From contig NZ_KB889664.1 in assembly GCF_000372745.1 (NCBI RefSeq), positions 195,665 to 259,664 of the forward strand: 64,000 nucleotides of DNA. The letters are read 5' to 3'. Positions 53,863 to 62,960 of this stretch are shown piece by piece. Positions within the stretch are counted from its first letter, which is position 1. Every line of letters starts with the position of its first letter. Source of the DNA: Embleya scabrispora DSM 41855 (GTDB lineage: Bacteria > Actinomycetota > Actinomycetes > Streptomycetales > Streptomycetaceae). The notes under the pieces are model-generated. The model saw nothing but the letters and a program-made list of their open reading frames with translations, ran no database searches and was not told where the DNA came from. Both the position numbers and the translations under genes were made by a program.

Positions 53863-53909
53863 TAGCCCATTGGGACCGGGCCGCGCCGCGCCGGCCGGCC
53901 GGCGGAGGA

Positions 53910-53945
53910 GATCGCCTCGCGTGCACGCGTACACGCGAGGCGATC
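53910..53945. terminator. 14-bp hairpin after the DUF3052 gene
   Basis: A perfect 14-base stem (GATCGCCTCGCGTG and complement) with an 8-base loop, between two convergent genes. Confidence 0.75.
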
Positions 53946-54011
53946 CGGCAGGCGCGCTTTGGTACCCCGTACGCCCTCGCGGAGGTCGCCGAGCCCGCGA
54001 TGCGGGCGGCG

Positions 54012-55154
54012 CTACGAGGCCGCGTCTGCGGCCGGCTTTGTCGTGGTCCTGCCTCGATAGGGGCAGGCGAGTTGGGACAGGATCGCCTGAGCCATCAAAT
54101 CCTCGGGGCCCTTCAACGCGTCCGCCAGTTCGCGGTCGAGGGGGAACACCATCTCCGCCGCGACGTTGTCCTGCACGATTCGGGCCAGGTTGTCGAGGGC
54201 GACGAAAACGGGGTCGGCGGGTGGTGCGGCCGTCGGGACGTCGATCAGGTGCGAGTCGGCCTTGGCGGGGTCCAGGAAACGCTTGACGATGATCGAGTTC
54301 TGGTTGAGGGCGGACGTCGTCCAGATCGACAGAACGACGATGTACAGCCCGGGCCAGTCCACCGTGCCGACCTTGTCCCGCCAGCGTGTCATGAGGGCTT
54401 CCACGCCTTCGATCTGAGCCCGCGCCGCATGTTCGATGTTGGTGGCGATGTCGTCCGTCAACCCGCTCGTGTAGCTCTCGAACGACGTGATGTCGATGGA
54501 ACTCCGCCGCATGGACGCGACGGACGCGACGGACGCCTCGACGAATTCGAGCGACGCGTCGAGAATTCGCGTGCTCGACGCCTCGAGTTCCTGTGGCATG
54601 CGCGCGTCGCCGAGCCGCCGGCGGGCGTTGCTCAGGGTGGTGGCGAACGACTGAAGCGGACCCAGCCAGTCGGTTGTTCCGGGCCCTTTGAAGGCCACCA
54701 TGTCCACATCGTGCCGGTCGAGGCGCGTCGAGCCGGGCGGGCCCGGGATCCGGTGGCTCAGGTACGGCGCGATGATCGAGTAGATGCCGAGGGGCGCATG
54801 GGCGATCGACTTGGCCGACTCGAAGATGTCGGACACCGGGTGCAGGGATTCCTGCGCTCCGTTGTGGATGAGGGTGTATCGGCCGCCCCGGTAGTCGTTC
54901 TGGACGACGATGACCGGGCTGAGGTGTCGGATCAGTTCGGCTCGGAGCGCGTCGTAGTGCGTCCGGGTGTCGGTGTCGATCGCGAAGACGGCGTTGCGGG
55001 CCCGCAGCTGCTGCGCGAACGGGTCCGGGTCCGGGGCGGGATCAGGTGCCGGGCCCGCGTCCGCCGCGCCCGCGGCCTCGCCGATGCCGAGGAACGTCAT
55101 GGCACCGGCGGCGGTGGTGGTGACGCCGCCGAGGAACTTCCGTCGCGTGGTCAA
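54012..55154 (-). CDS. Tat-exported protein of unknown function
   Basis: A 380-residue protein with a twin-arginine signal (TTRRKFLGGVTTTAAGA) and an Ala-Gly-Ala cleavage region, so it should be folded before export. The mature part starts with an Asp/Pro-rich spacer (DPAPDPDPF) and continues as an alpha-rich domain I do not recognise, with IDTDTRTHYDALRAELIRHL and LRARNAVFAI segments. No lipobox or membrane anchor is visible. TTG 55154 has GGAGGGG seven bases upstream. It stands alone. Confidence 0.72.
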   Translation of the reverse strand: MTTRRKFLGGVTTTAAGAMTFLGIGEAAGAADAGPAPDPAPDPDPFAQQLRARNAVFAIDTDTRTHYDALRAELIRHLSPVIVVQNDYRGGRYTLIHNGAQESLHPVSDIFESAKSIAHAPLGIYSIIAPYLSHRIPGPPGSTRLDRHDVDMVAFKGPGTTDWLGPLQSFATTLSNARRRLGDARMPQELEASSTRILDASLEFVEASVASVASMRRSSIDITSFESYTSGLTDDIATNIEHAARAQIEGVEALMTRWRDKVGTVDWPGLYIVVLSIWTTSALNQNSIIVKRFLDPAKADSHLIDVPTAAPPADPVFVALDNLARIVQDNVAAEMVFPLDRELADALKGPEDLMAQAILSQLACPYRGRTTTKPAADAAS

Positions 55155-55495
55155 TGTCCGCCCCTCCCCGTTCGAGCCTCGATCGGGCGATCGATCGCCG
55201 CGGCTGTAGGGGTCGGAATCCGTACCGAAACGTCGACTTCACCGACGGCGACAACAGGCTCCCGACATGCCGTACACCGCGTGAAGCGATGCGACGCGAT
55301 GCGGTTTCGCCCCGAACTCCCCACGTCGGGTCAACGGTCCCGCGACCGGGTAGGACACGGTCCCGGTCCGGAACGCGCCACGACGGACGGGTCGAACGCC
55401 CGTCCGTCGCAGGTGCCTTCGGCAGCCGCGTCCGATCGGCGCCGGCGCGGCGACGGGTCGCCGGCTCGTACCGACGGTCCCGGCCGGGACCACTC
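55155..55495. other. About 340 bases with no gene seen
   Basis: Spacer upstream of the Tat-exported protein gene and downstream of the stress-like gene. I saw no clear operator or hairpin. Confidence 0.4.
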
Positions 55496-55984
55496 CTACT
55501 CGTTGTGCTCGTCCTGCTCGTCCTCGCTGTGGGCGTAGAGCTTGAGCACCGGGACGCCGACCTTGTGGCGGGCTCGGCTCGCCCAGTCCCGGTGGAAGAA
55601 CTCCTCGACCAGGTGCGGGGCGGTCAATACGACCACCTCGTCGGCGCCGATCTCGTCCACGACCGATCGCAGAAGGTCCAGCGGGTGGCCTTCGACGATC
55701 TGGCCGACGGCCTCGCAGCCGGCCTCGCGCAGCAGGCGGAGTGTGTGCTCCAGCGCGAGAGCGGCGGGTCGGCGGGCCTCCTCGCCCTCGGGCTCGTCGC
55801 CTTCGTGGACCGCCTCTTCCAGTTCGCCGAGGGCGACATCGTCGATGGTACGGAGCAGTCGGTCCTCCGAGCCCCGCGGGTTCATCAGGACGACGAACGA
55901 CATCTCCTCGTCATGGAGGGTGGTGACGAAGTCGACATCGGTCACGGACAACGGTTGCTCGACCATCAGGACGCTCGTGAACAC
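55496..55984 (-). CDS. Conserved actinobacterial stress-like protein (UspA-like fold)
   Basis: A 162-residue acidic protein (DVDFVTTLHDEEMSFVVLMN, then VVDEIGADEVVVLTAPHLVE and FFHRDWASRARHKVGVPVLK). The alternating strand/helix pattern and the ADEVVVLTAPH segment resemble the C-terminal half of universal-stress proteins; relatives are sometimes mislabelled indole-3-glycerol phosphate synthase. GTG 55984 has GGGAAGG upstream. The role is unproven. Confidence 0.8.
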   Translation of the reverse strand: MFTSVLMVEQPLSVTDVDFVTTLHDEEMSFVVLMNPRGSEDRLLRTIDDVALGELEEAVHEGDEPEGEEARRPAALALEHTLRLLREAGCEAVGQIVEGHPLDLLRSVVDEIGADEVVVLTAPHLVEEFFHRDWASRARHKVGVPVLKLYAHSEDEQDEHNE

Positions 55985-56063
55985 GGCGGACCTTCCCTGG
56001 GCGCACTCGAACCGGCGCGGACGGGGAGTAACGATAGCGACCCCGCTCGGCCCTGCTCCCGAC

Positions 56064-57146
56064 CTACCCCAAGGTCGCACTTCCGGCGCGTCGCCCCTCC
56101 CGACGTCCGTCGCCCGTTCGCGCGCCCGGGTCCCGGACGGCACCGGCGACATGATCGCCACGATCGACGCCTGTGCGACGTTCGCGGCGGGGTCGGTGGT
56201 CGTCGAGTTCAGCCAGGATTACGCCGCCGATGATCAGGAGGCCGCCGGCCGTCTGGGAGGTGGTTGGTGTCTCGTCGATCAGTAGCCAGGCGAAGCCCAC
56301 ACTGGCGACGATTTCCAGCAAGGCGACGAACGAGGCCGTGCGTGCGCCGAGTCGGCGGCTCGCCGCGGTTCCCGTCGTGTAGGCCAAGGCGGCGGTGACC
56401 ACGCCGAGCAGGAGCACCGGCAACCACCAGGGCGCGGCACCGGTCGCGTAGGAGGCCGGCTCGACCGTGGCGTGCATCGGCAACAGCCCGACGGCCGCGA
56501 GGGCGGCGAGGGTGAGCGTGCCGATCATGAGACCGGCACCGGTCAGGGCCACCGGCGGCAGGCCGGTGTCGGTGTCCGCCGCGATGAGGAAGTACGCCGT
56601 CAGGCCCACCATCGCCGCGAGCGCCCAGGCCACGCCCGACCAGGCCAGGTCGGCGCCGGAGATCAGGTCGACGGCCGGCACCAGGCCCACGGCCGCCATG
56701 CCGGCGCCGGCCAGGGTATAGGGCCGCGGGCGCAGGCCCCGACGCGCCCACAACCACGCAACGACGGCCGCCGGAGCGGTGTACTCGATGAGCAGCGCCG
56801 GTGCGACGTCCATGGTGGTGACCGCGGAGAAGAAGCAGAACTGGGCGCCGGCCAGGCCCAGTACGCCGTACACCAGCACGGTGCGGGCCTGTGCGCGCAG
56901 TCGATGCCAACGGCCGCGCAGGGACGCGGCGGCGAACGGCGCGACGACGAGCGCGGCGATGCCGATCCGGGCCAGGACGATCGCTCCCGGACTCCAGCCG
57001 GAGGAGAGCAGCCCTCGCGCCAACGACCCGGACATGCCGAAGGACGTCGCGGAGACGACGGCGAGGAAGAGGCCGCCGCCGAGGCCGCCGGAGGAGGTGC
57101 GTACACGCAGCGCGTCACCGGCCGCGTCATTGGCAACATGGGTCAT
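56064..57146 (-). CDS. EamA/RhtA-type DMT transporter
   Basis: A 360-residue protein with about ten membrane segments in two EamA halves (SATSFGMSGSLARGLL in the first; PALLIEYTAPAAVVAWLW; SFVALLEIVASVGFAWLLI in the second). RhtA-like members export amino acids such as threonine or homoserine. A charged C-terminal tail of ~40 residues follows. Only 38 bases separate its ATG from the divergent regulator gene. Confidence 0.88.
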   Translation of the reverse strand: MTHVANDAAGDALRVRTSSGGLGGGLFLAVVSATSFGMSGSLARGLLSSGWSPGAIVLARIGIAALVVAPFAAASLRGRWHRLRAQARTVLVYGVLGLAGAQFCFFSAVTTMDVAPALLIEYTAPAAVVAWLWARRGLRPRPYTLAGAGMAAVGLVPAVDLISGADLAWSGVAWALAAMVGLTAYFLIAADTDTGLPPVALTGAGLMIGTLTLAALAAVGLLPMHATVEPASYATGAAPWWLPVLLLGVVTAALAYTTGTAASRRLGARTASFVALLEIVASVGFAWLLIDETPTTSQTAGGLLIIGGVILAELDDHRPRRERRTGVDRGDHVAGAVRDPGARTGDGRREGRRAGSATLG

Positions 57147-57184
57147 AGGCCATGACGGTAAAGGTAGGGATGTAAGATGTCAAA

Positions 57185-57751
57185 ATGATTTTTGGTCATG
57201 ACACCGAGTCCGCCCTACAGGCGGCGGTGGCGCTGGCGAACAGTGCGGAGGGGTCGGACACCCTCACCACCGTCCGGGAGTTGGACGAGTGGTACGCCGA
57301 GCATCGCTACACCGGGCGCCGGGACGGCGATGCCGCCGAACTCGCGAGTCTTCGCGCGTTGCGGCCCGTGCTGCGCGATCTGTTGACCGCCGACCGCGAG
57401 CGCGCCGCGAGCCTGGTGAACACGATGCTCGCCGACGCCCGTGCCCTGCCACAGCTCGTCCGACACGACGACCAGGACTGGCATCTGCACGCCGTGTCCT
57501 CCGACGCCCCCCTGGCCACCCGCGTCGTCGTGGAAGCCGCGATGGCCATGACCGACGTCGTGCGCGTCGACGAGTTGTCCCGCCTGTCCGTGTGCGCGGA
57601 CCAGGGCTGCCAGGGCATCGTCCTGGACCTCACCCGCAACCGCTCGCGTCGCTACTGCAGCACCGCGTGTGCCAATCGCAACGCGGTGGCCGCCTACCGC
57701 GCCCGCCTCGGCGCGCGGCAACCCTCGGGCGAGCCGAACACGGGAACGTGA
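57185..57751 (+). CDS. CGNR zinc-finger regulator (ABATE family)
   Basis: A 188-residue protein with an ABATE-type N-terminal domain (ALANSAEG, then RDGDAAELASLRALRPVLRD) and a C-terminal zinc finger (CADQGCQG, RRYCSTACANRNAVAAYRAR), the CGNR group. These bind DNA and probably a ligand. It is divergent from the EamA transporter with a 38-base gap, so it very likely controls that gene. The short gap suggests a leaderless or near-leaderless transcript. Confidence 0.9.
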   Translation: MIFGHDTESALQAAVALANSAEGSDTLTTVRELDEWYAEHRYTGRRDGDAAELASLRALRPVLRDLLTADRERAASLVNTMLADARALPQLVRHDDQDWHLHAVSSDAPLATRVVVEAAMAMTDVVRVDELSRLSVCADQGCQGIVLDLTRNRSRRYCSTACANRNAVAAYRARLGARQPSGEPNTGT

Positions 57752-58287
57752 CGGGCGGCGCCGCGAAGCCCGGCCCCGCGCTCGGCGTCCGGCGCCCGGC
57801 GGTCCTGCGGTGCGGTGGCACTTCGCCCCCGCCGTCCCACCCCCCGCCCCGCGCGTGAACGGACGAGCGCGCCGATCGGCGGGACCGCCCTCGGGACGGC
57901 GGGACGCCGATGCCGGCCACATGGGCATGCCGGCCGAGGATCCGGTCGACGAGGAACCTCGCGTCCCGGTCCTCCACCCACGACAGGCGCACCACTCGCG
58001 GCCCTGGAGTTCGCCGACCCGGCAGGCACTCCTGATCACGGCGAAGGGGTGGCCCCGGGCGGTGCTCTCGCTGTCGACGTGGAGCTCGCCCTCGCCGGTG
58101 ACCGGCGAATCCGGACCGTCGGCGATCACCCCACTCCGGGTGAACGGGTAGGCGAGGTCGATCACCGGCCGGTCGTGCGGGTCGACGGACGACGACCCGC
58201 ACGCCGTTCCCACAGCCCGAGGGCGCGTACCGCCACACGCCCGCGCCGACCTTGAGCCGAAGCTCTGAATAGTGGTTCACTGCTTAC
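57752..58287. other. About 540 bases, possible gene remnant
   Basis: Reverse-strand frames include VIDLAYPFTRSGVIADG followed, in another frame, by VEDRDARFLVDRILGRHAHV. They look coding-like but shifted relative to each other and match no family I know. A decayed gene is possible. Confidence 0.25.
58271..58281. promoter_or_regulatory. Inverted repeat AGTGgttCACT upstream of tetR
   Basis: Perfect 4-base arms around GTT, ending six bases before the TetR start, in a locally AT-rich patch. It is a plausible auto-repression operator for the tetR-acyl-CoA dehydrogenase operon. Confidence 0.5.
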
Positions 58288-58929
58288 ATGGCCTACCGCA
58301 AGACTCCCGCCGAACACGACCGTCTGAACGCGGCCCGCGAACACCTGATCGAGCAGGCCACCACGGTGGTCGCCGACGTGGGCTGGGCCAATGCCTCGGT
58401 GACGGCGGTGGCGGCCGCGGCGGGCATGTCGGCCGGCTCGGTCTACCAGCACTTCCCGTCCAAGGCCGCCCTGGCGGTGGAGGTCTTCCGCCGGGCATCC
58501 GGGCGCGAACTGGAGGTCCTGGGCCAGGTCCTGGACGGCGGGGACGGCGATGCCGCGCACCGGCTCGCGCAGGGCGTCGCGGTGTTCGCCCGCCGCGCCC
58601 TGGAACGGCGCGGCCTGGCGTACGCCCTGCTCGCCGCCCCCGCCGAACCCGCCGTGGGCGAGCAGCGGCTGGAGTTCCGCCGCCGCTACCGAGAGCTGTT
58701 CGCGCGGGTGGTCCGCGAAGGCATGGCCGCCGGGCTCATGCCCGCCCAGGACCCGGAGATCACCGCCGCCGCCCTCACCGGCGCGATCGGCGAGGTCCTG
58801 GTCGACCCGTCGGCCGCACCGGCCCAAGAGGCCGTCGAGGATCTCGTCGCCGAACTGATCGCGATGTCCCTGCGCTGCGCGGGCACCCGCGTCAACGCAC
58901 CTTCCGTCCACCGAGGAGGTTCCCGATGA
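58288..58929 (+). CDS. TetR-family transcriptional regulator
   Basis: A 213-residue repressor with the N-terminal helix-turn-helix SVTAVAAAAGMSAGSVYQHF PSKAALAVEVF and a ligand-binding helical C-terminus. Its stop overlaps the start of the acyl-CoA dehydrogenase (ATGA), so both are translated together and it probably regulates that enzyme. Confidence 0.92.
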   Translation: MAYRKTPAEHDRLNAAREHLIEQATTVVADVGWANASVTAVAAAAGMSAGSVYQHFPSKAALAVEVFRRASGRELEVLGQVLDGGDGDAAHRLAQGVAVFARRALERRGLAYALLAAPAEPAVGEQRLEFRRRYRELFARVVREGMAAGLMPAQDPEITAAALTGAIGEVLVDPSAAPAQEAVEDLVAELIAMSLRCAGTRVNAPSVHRGGSR

Positions 58930-60599
58930 CCGTGATGGCGACTCCGCCGCAGCACAGCAACCCGACCGCCCGCACCCACGAAGTCACCAACCAGGCCCCA
59001 CCGCTCGTCGGACACGACGTCGCCGACGACCCGGTGCTGCTGGAGGGCATCCGGCGCGAGGGCGCCGAGTGGTACGAGGCGGATCTGCACCGCCTCGGGC
59101 GGCTCGCCGGCAGCGAGGAGGTCCGGCTCCGGGCGGAGCAGGCCAACCGCTGCGAGCCGGTGCTGCACACCCACGACCGCTATGGCAACCGCATCGACGA
59201 GGTCGAATTCCACCCCGCCTACCACCAGTTGCTGGACGTCGCGGTACGCGAGGGACTGGCCGCGGCGCCCTGGGCCGACCCCCGCCCGGGTGCGCACGTG
59301 GCCCGCGCGGCCGGGTTCATGGTGTGGACCACCGCCGAGGCCGGGCACGGTTGCCCCGTCTCGATGACCTACGCCGTCGTCCCGGCGCTGCGTGTCGCCC
59401 CCGAACTCGCCGCGGTGTACGAGCCGTTGCTCACCAGCCGCAGCTACGATCCCGGCCTGCGCGTGCCCGCGTCCAAGCGCGGCCTGCTCGCCGGCATGGG
59501 GATGACCGAGAAGCAGGGCGGCACCGACGTCCGCGCCAACACCACCAGCGCCACCGAACACGCCGACGGTACCTGGCGGTTGCGCGGCCACAAGTGGTTC
59601 ACCAGCGCTCCGATGAACGACCTGTTCCTGGTCCTCGCCCAGACACCCGGCGGCCTGTCCTGCTTCCTGGTACCCCGCGTGCTCCCCGACGGCAGCCGCA
59701 ACACCTTCCGCATCCAGCGGCTCAAGGACAAGCTCGGCAACCGCAGCAACGCCAGCAGCGAACCCGAGTTCGACGACACCGTCGCCTGGCTGGTCGGCGC
59801 CGAGGGCCACGGCGTGCGCACCATCATCGACATGGTCACCATGACCCGGCTCGACTGCGTCCTCGGCTCCGCGTCCGGCATTCGCGCCGCCCTCGCGGAG
59901 GCCGCCCACCACGTGCGGCACCGCTCGGTGTTCGGCCGCAAGCTGATCGACCAGCCGCTGATGCGCAACGTGATCGCCGACCTCGGCGTGGAATCGGAGG
60001 CCGCGAGCACGCTCGCCCTGCGCGTCGCCGGCGCCGTCGACCGGGCCCAGCGTGGCGACGCCCACGAACGAGCCTTCCTGCGGCTGGCCACCGCGGTGGC
60101 CAAGTACTGGGTGTGCAAGCGCCAGCCGGTGGCCGTCGCCGAGGCGCTGGAGTGCCTGGGCGGGAACGGATACGACGAAGCCTCGGGACTGCCGCGGCTG
60201 TACCGCGATGCTCCGCTCAACGGCATCTGGGAGGGTTCCGGCAACGTGCAGGCGCTCGACGTCCTGCGCGCGCTCCGGCGCGAACCCGAGTCCCTGGACG
60301 CGTTCGCCGCCGAAATCGACGCCGCGTCCGGCGCCGACGCCCGCCTCGACACCGCCTGGCGCGCGCTCCGGGACGAACTGGTGCCGACGCCGGACATCGA
60401 ACTGCGGGCCCGCCGTCTGGTCGAACGGATGGCCCTCGTCCTCCAGGGTTCCCTGCTCGTGCGGTACGCGCCGACCGCCGTCGCCGACGCCTTCTGCGCC
60501 TCCCGGCTGACGCCCGAACGCGGCCTGGCCTTCGGCACCATGCCCGGCGGCCTGGACCTGGCCCCCATCCTGGACCGCCTGCCGGGACGCACAGGCTGA
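58926..60599 (+). CDS. Acyl-CoA dehydrogenase, AidB-like
   Basis: A 557-residue flavoprotein of the AidB branch. It opens with NQAPPLVGHDVADDPVLLEG, typical of AidB, and has the FAD/substrate segments GMGMTEKQGGTDVRANTT, GHKWFTSAPMNDLFLVLAQ and LGGNGYDEASGLPRLYRDAP. AidB proteins are linked to alkylation response in E. coli; actinomycete relatives may act on acyl-CoAs. The ATG overlaps the tetR stop. Confidence 0.9.
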   Translation: MTVMATPPQHSNPTARTHEVTNQAPPLVGHDVADDPVLLEGIRREGAEWYEADLHRLGRLAGSEEVRLRAEQANRCEPVLHTHDRYGNRIDEVEFHPAYHQLLDVAVREGLAAAPWADPRPGAHVARAAGFMVWTTAEAGHGCPVSMTYAVVPALRVAPELAAVYEPLLTSRSYDPGLRVPASKRGLLAGMGMTEKQGGTDVRANTTSATEHADGTWRLRGHKWFTSAPMNDLFLVLAQTPGGLSCFLVPRVLPDGSRNTFRIQRLKDKLGNRSNASSEPEFDDTVAWLVGAEGHGVRTIIDMVTMTRLDCVLGSASGIRAALAEAAHHVRHRSVFGRKLIDQPLMRNVIADLGVESEAASTLALRVAGAVDRAQRGDAHERAFLRLATAVAKYWVCKRQPVAVAEALECLGGNGYDEASGLPRLYRDAPLNGIWEGSGNVQALDVLRALRREPESLDAFAAEIDAASGADARLDTAWRALRDELVPTPDIELRARRLVERMALVLQGSLLVRYAPTAVADAFCASRLTPERGLAFGTMPGGLDLAPILDRLPGRTG

Positions 60600-60747
60600 C
60601 GCGCGGGCCGGCTCCGACGGCCGTCGGCGGGGCCGGGTGGTACGCGCCGGGCTCACTCGCAGTCGGTGTCCCACTTCGCGACGCGAATGAATCATGATGC
60701 CGGATCCGGGTAGGCCGTTGGGCGAGCGACCCGAGGGAGAGAATCCG

Positions 60748-60891
60748 ATGACCATCCCCATGCCGGTCGACCCGGACACCCGCCCGCCGCGGCCGTCACC
60801 GTTGGAGCCCGATCCGGTGCCCGAGCCGCCCCCGTCACCGATACCGCCCAACCCCGATCCGGAGCCGGAGCCCGAGCCGCAGCCCGTGTAG
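60748..60891 (+). CDS. Small Pro/Glu/Asp-rich protein
   Basis: A 47-residue peptide, almost half proline, with the pattern PDPxPEPPP and a Glu-Pro tail. ATG 60748 follows a good ribosome site (GAGGGAGAG), and a hairpin follows the stop, so it may be genuinely expressed. No domain or signal is visible and the function is unknown. Confidence 0.5.
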   Translation: MTIPMPVDPDTRPPRPSPLEPDPVPEPPPSPIPPNPDPEPEPEPQPV

Positions 60892-60895
60892 GACC

Positions 60896-60920
60896 GGGGG
60901 CGCCGGCGTCCGGCGCCCCC
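60896..60920. terminator. Hairpin after the Pro-rich gene
   Basis: A perfect 11-base stem (GGGGGCGCCGG and complement) with a 3-base loop, beginning 5 bases after the stop. Confidence 0.7.
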
Positions 60921-61004
60921 GCCGGCACACCGCGGATCCGCCCGCCCCGCACCGGGGACGGGCGTAGCGTTGACCGGGAGGGCGTCGCACGAGGCAGAAC
61001 GGAT

Positions 61005-61460
61005 GTGAGTGTCGTGATCGTCATCGGACTCCTCATCGCGGCGGCGAGCGTTGCATTCGCGGCCCTGCTCGTCGCGTACAACACCTCCGGGGGCCCCGAG
61101 TACACGGTGAGCATGTTCGACCAGAACATGGTCACCCTCGATACGTTGTCGGCGTTCCTGGCCGGCCTCGCCTTGGCCCTGCTGTTCTGCGCGGCGCTGG
61201 CACTGGTTGCCATGGGAATGCGGATGCGGACGCGGCGGCGCCATGCCTCGGCCCGCGTATCCGAGGTGTCGGAGTACGACAGGAGCGGGCGCGCGGCTCG
61301 ATACGCCGCTGTGCATCAACACGAAGGCGCGCACGGACCCGAGGCCGCGCAGGAACACGAATGGGAGGCCGAGCCCACCGCCGGGTCCCGACGGGCCGGC
61401 CTGCGCCGGGACGCGGGGGAGCCCCCGGAGTCGCCCGAGCCGCCGACCGCGAACCGTTGA
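61005..61460 (+). CDS. Small two-segment membrane protein
   Basis: A 151-residue protein with two membrane segments (VVIVIGLLIAAASVAFAALL and LAGLALALLFCAALALVAMG) and a long charged cytoplasmic tail (SEVSEYDRSGRAARYAAVHQ). I recognise no family. GTG 61005 or 61014 may be the start. It is convergent with the SRPBCC gene, only 9 bases apart. Confidence 0.62.
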   Translation: MSVVIVIGLLIAAASVAFAALLVAYNTSGGPEYTVSMFDQNMVTLDTLSAFLAGLALALLFCAALALVAMGMRMRTRRRHASARVSEVSEYDRSGRAARYAAVHQHEGAHGPEAAQEHEWEAEPTAGSRRAGLRRDAGEPPESPEPPTANR

Positions 61461-61469
61461 CGTTCGGCG

Positions 61470-61925
61470 TCAGTCCGGGGCGATGCGGCTGCGTTCGATG
61501 TCGTCGTGTCGGCCGTGGGTTTCGACGAACTCCTTGAAGCGCAGCAGGTCGCCCTTGACGCGCCCTTGGGTGAACGGCGGTGCGGCGTCGGTTTCGCAGA
61601 GTCCTTCGGGTTCGACTTCGGTGACGACATTCACCGTGGTGTGCGCGGCGTCGACCGCCCGGAAGGTCACGAGGGCGTGCTGCCGGGGTTCGTCCGACAC
61701 CGTGCGCCACGACAGCCGCTCGTCCGGCAGTTCCTCGACGGTCTCGGTGCCGAACTCGCGGGTCATATCCCCGGTGAACGTCCTCCAGTAGTGGTGGTGC
61801 GCGTCGAGCCGAACCACCTCCTCGACCCCGTCCATGAACTGCGGGAAGTCCTCGAATCGGGTCCACTGGAGATACGCCGTGTGCAGCGGGACGTCCACAT
61901 CGACGGATTCCGTCACAGCGGCCAT
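61470..61925 (-). CDS. SRPBCC / polyketide-cyclase-like protein
   Basis: A 151-residue single-domain START-like protein (VDVDVPLHTAYLQWTRFEDF, then TFRAVDAAHTTVNVVTEVEP). This fold binds hydrophobic ligands; many actinomycete members are annotated as cyclases or dehydratases without evidence. No polyketide genes are nearby. ATG 61925 is the only sensible start. Confidence 0.85.
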   Translation of the reverse strand: MAAVTESVDVDVPLHTAYLQWTRFEDFPQFMDGVEEVVRLDAHHHYWRTFTGDMTREFGTETVEELPDERLSWRTVSDEPRQHALVTFRAVDAAHTTVNVVTEVEPEGLCETDAAPPFTQGRVKGDLLRFKEFVETHGRHDDIERSRIAPD

Positions 61926-62050
61926 ACCGGTCACCTCCCAAGGTCGGACGGACCGTACACCTGCGGCGTGCCCGACGGCCGGGCGCCCAAACGACGCCGG
62001 GGCCGCCCGCGTCCCAAGGCCCCGAGGCCCTGTCTCCGACGCCGAGGACT

Positions 62051-62692
62051 TCAAGGACTCGACGTGCGCAGGCGCTCCGCCGGGCGGGGCGGGGCCGGGT
62101 CGGCCACCGGGAGGTCGTACATCCGGAAGAGGCGGGCGCGGACCGCGGCCAGCGGGTACGTGTCGGGGTAGACGGCCAGCTTGAAGATCACGCCTTCCAA
62201 GACGCTGCGCAGCGTGGCCTCCTCGGCGCCCGGGTCGGCCGCGCCGCGTTCGGCGAAGATCGCCCGGATGCCATCCTCGGCCGCCTCCAGCGCGGCCAGG
62301 TTCGCTTGCTCGGCCTTGGCGTACGTCGCCCGGGTGGTCGGCTGCAACATGAGCGACAACAGGAGCCGCTGCACATCGACGCTCGCCGCCGCGCCCTGAA
62401 GCGTCCGGTCGATGAGCCCGGCCAGTCGCTCGTCGGCGGTCCGCTCTCCCTCCAGGGGTGCGACCGCCCCGTACATGACCTGCAACGCCTCGGACAGCAA
62501 CGTCTCCAGCAGCTCGTCCTTGGTCGAGAAGTAGTAGGTGACCAGACCCCTGGCGACCTCGGCACGGGAGGCGATCCGGGAGATGGTCGCTCCGGCGTAG
62601 CCCCGCTCGGCGAAGACCACGAGCGCGGCGTCGAGGATGCACCGGCGCGAGCGCTCACGCAGCTCCTCGTTGGCCGAAGGCGTCCGTGGCAT
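62051..62692 (-). CDS. TetR-family transcriptional regulator
   Basis: A 213-residue regulator with the helix-turn-helix GATISRIASRAEVARGLVTY YFSTKDELLETLL and a helical ligand domain (RLLLSLMLQPTTRATYAKAE). A GGAGGGG-type site precedes ATG 62692. It is the gene upstream of the SRPBCC protein on the same strand; target unknown. Confidence 0.92.
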   Translation of the reverse strand: MPRTPSANEELRERSRRCILDAALVVFAERGYAGATISRIASRAEVARGLVTYYFSTKDELLETLLSEALQVMYGAVAPLEGERTADERLAGLIDRTLQGAAASVDVQRLLLSLMLQPTTRATYAKAEQANLAALEAAEDGIRAIFAERGAADPGAEEATLRSVLEGVIFKLAVYPDTYPLAAVRARLFRMYDLPVADPAPPRPAERLRTSSP

Positions 62693-62960
62693 TTGTCCCA
62701 CCCCTCCCCAAGACACGCGACCTTTTGAGCCATTGTTCCGGACGCGTGGGCCGGAAACACCGCCGGCCCACGGATGCAGGGACGCCGCCGCCCGGCAGGT
62801 GATCGAGGCGGCCGATCCCGGCCGCGAGGTCGCCGGGCTCCCAGCGACCGCTTCGGCGCCCGCGTCGCACACCGCCGCCCGCAGCCCGCCGCGTGCCGGC
62901 GTGGGGCCGAGTGTCCGGCCGGCCGACGGACACGGCAGGTCGGGGCTCGAAGGCGGGTGG

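Noticed and set aside
57752-58213. A reverse-strand gene starting near 58213
   Set aside because: Protein-like pieces occur in two frames, but none has a recognisable family or ribosome site; listed only as a possible remnant.
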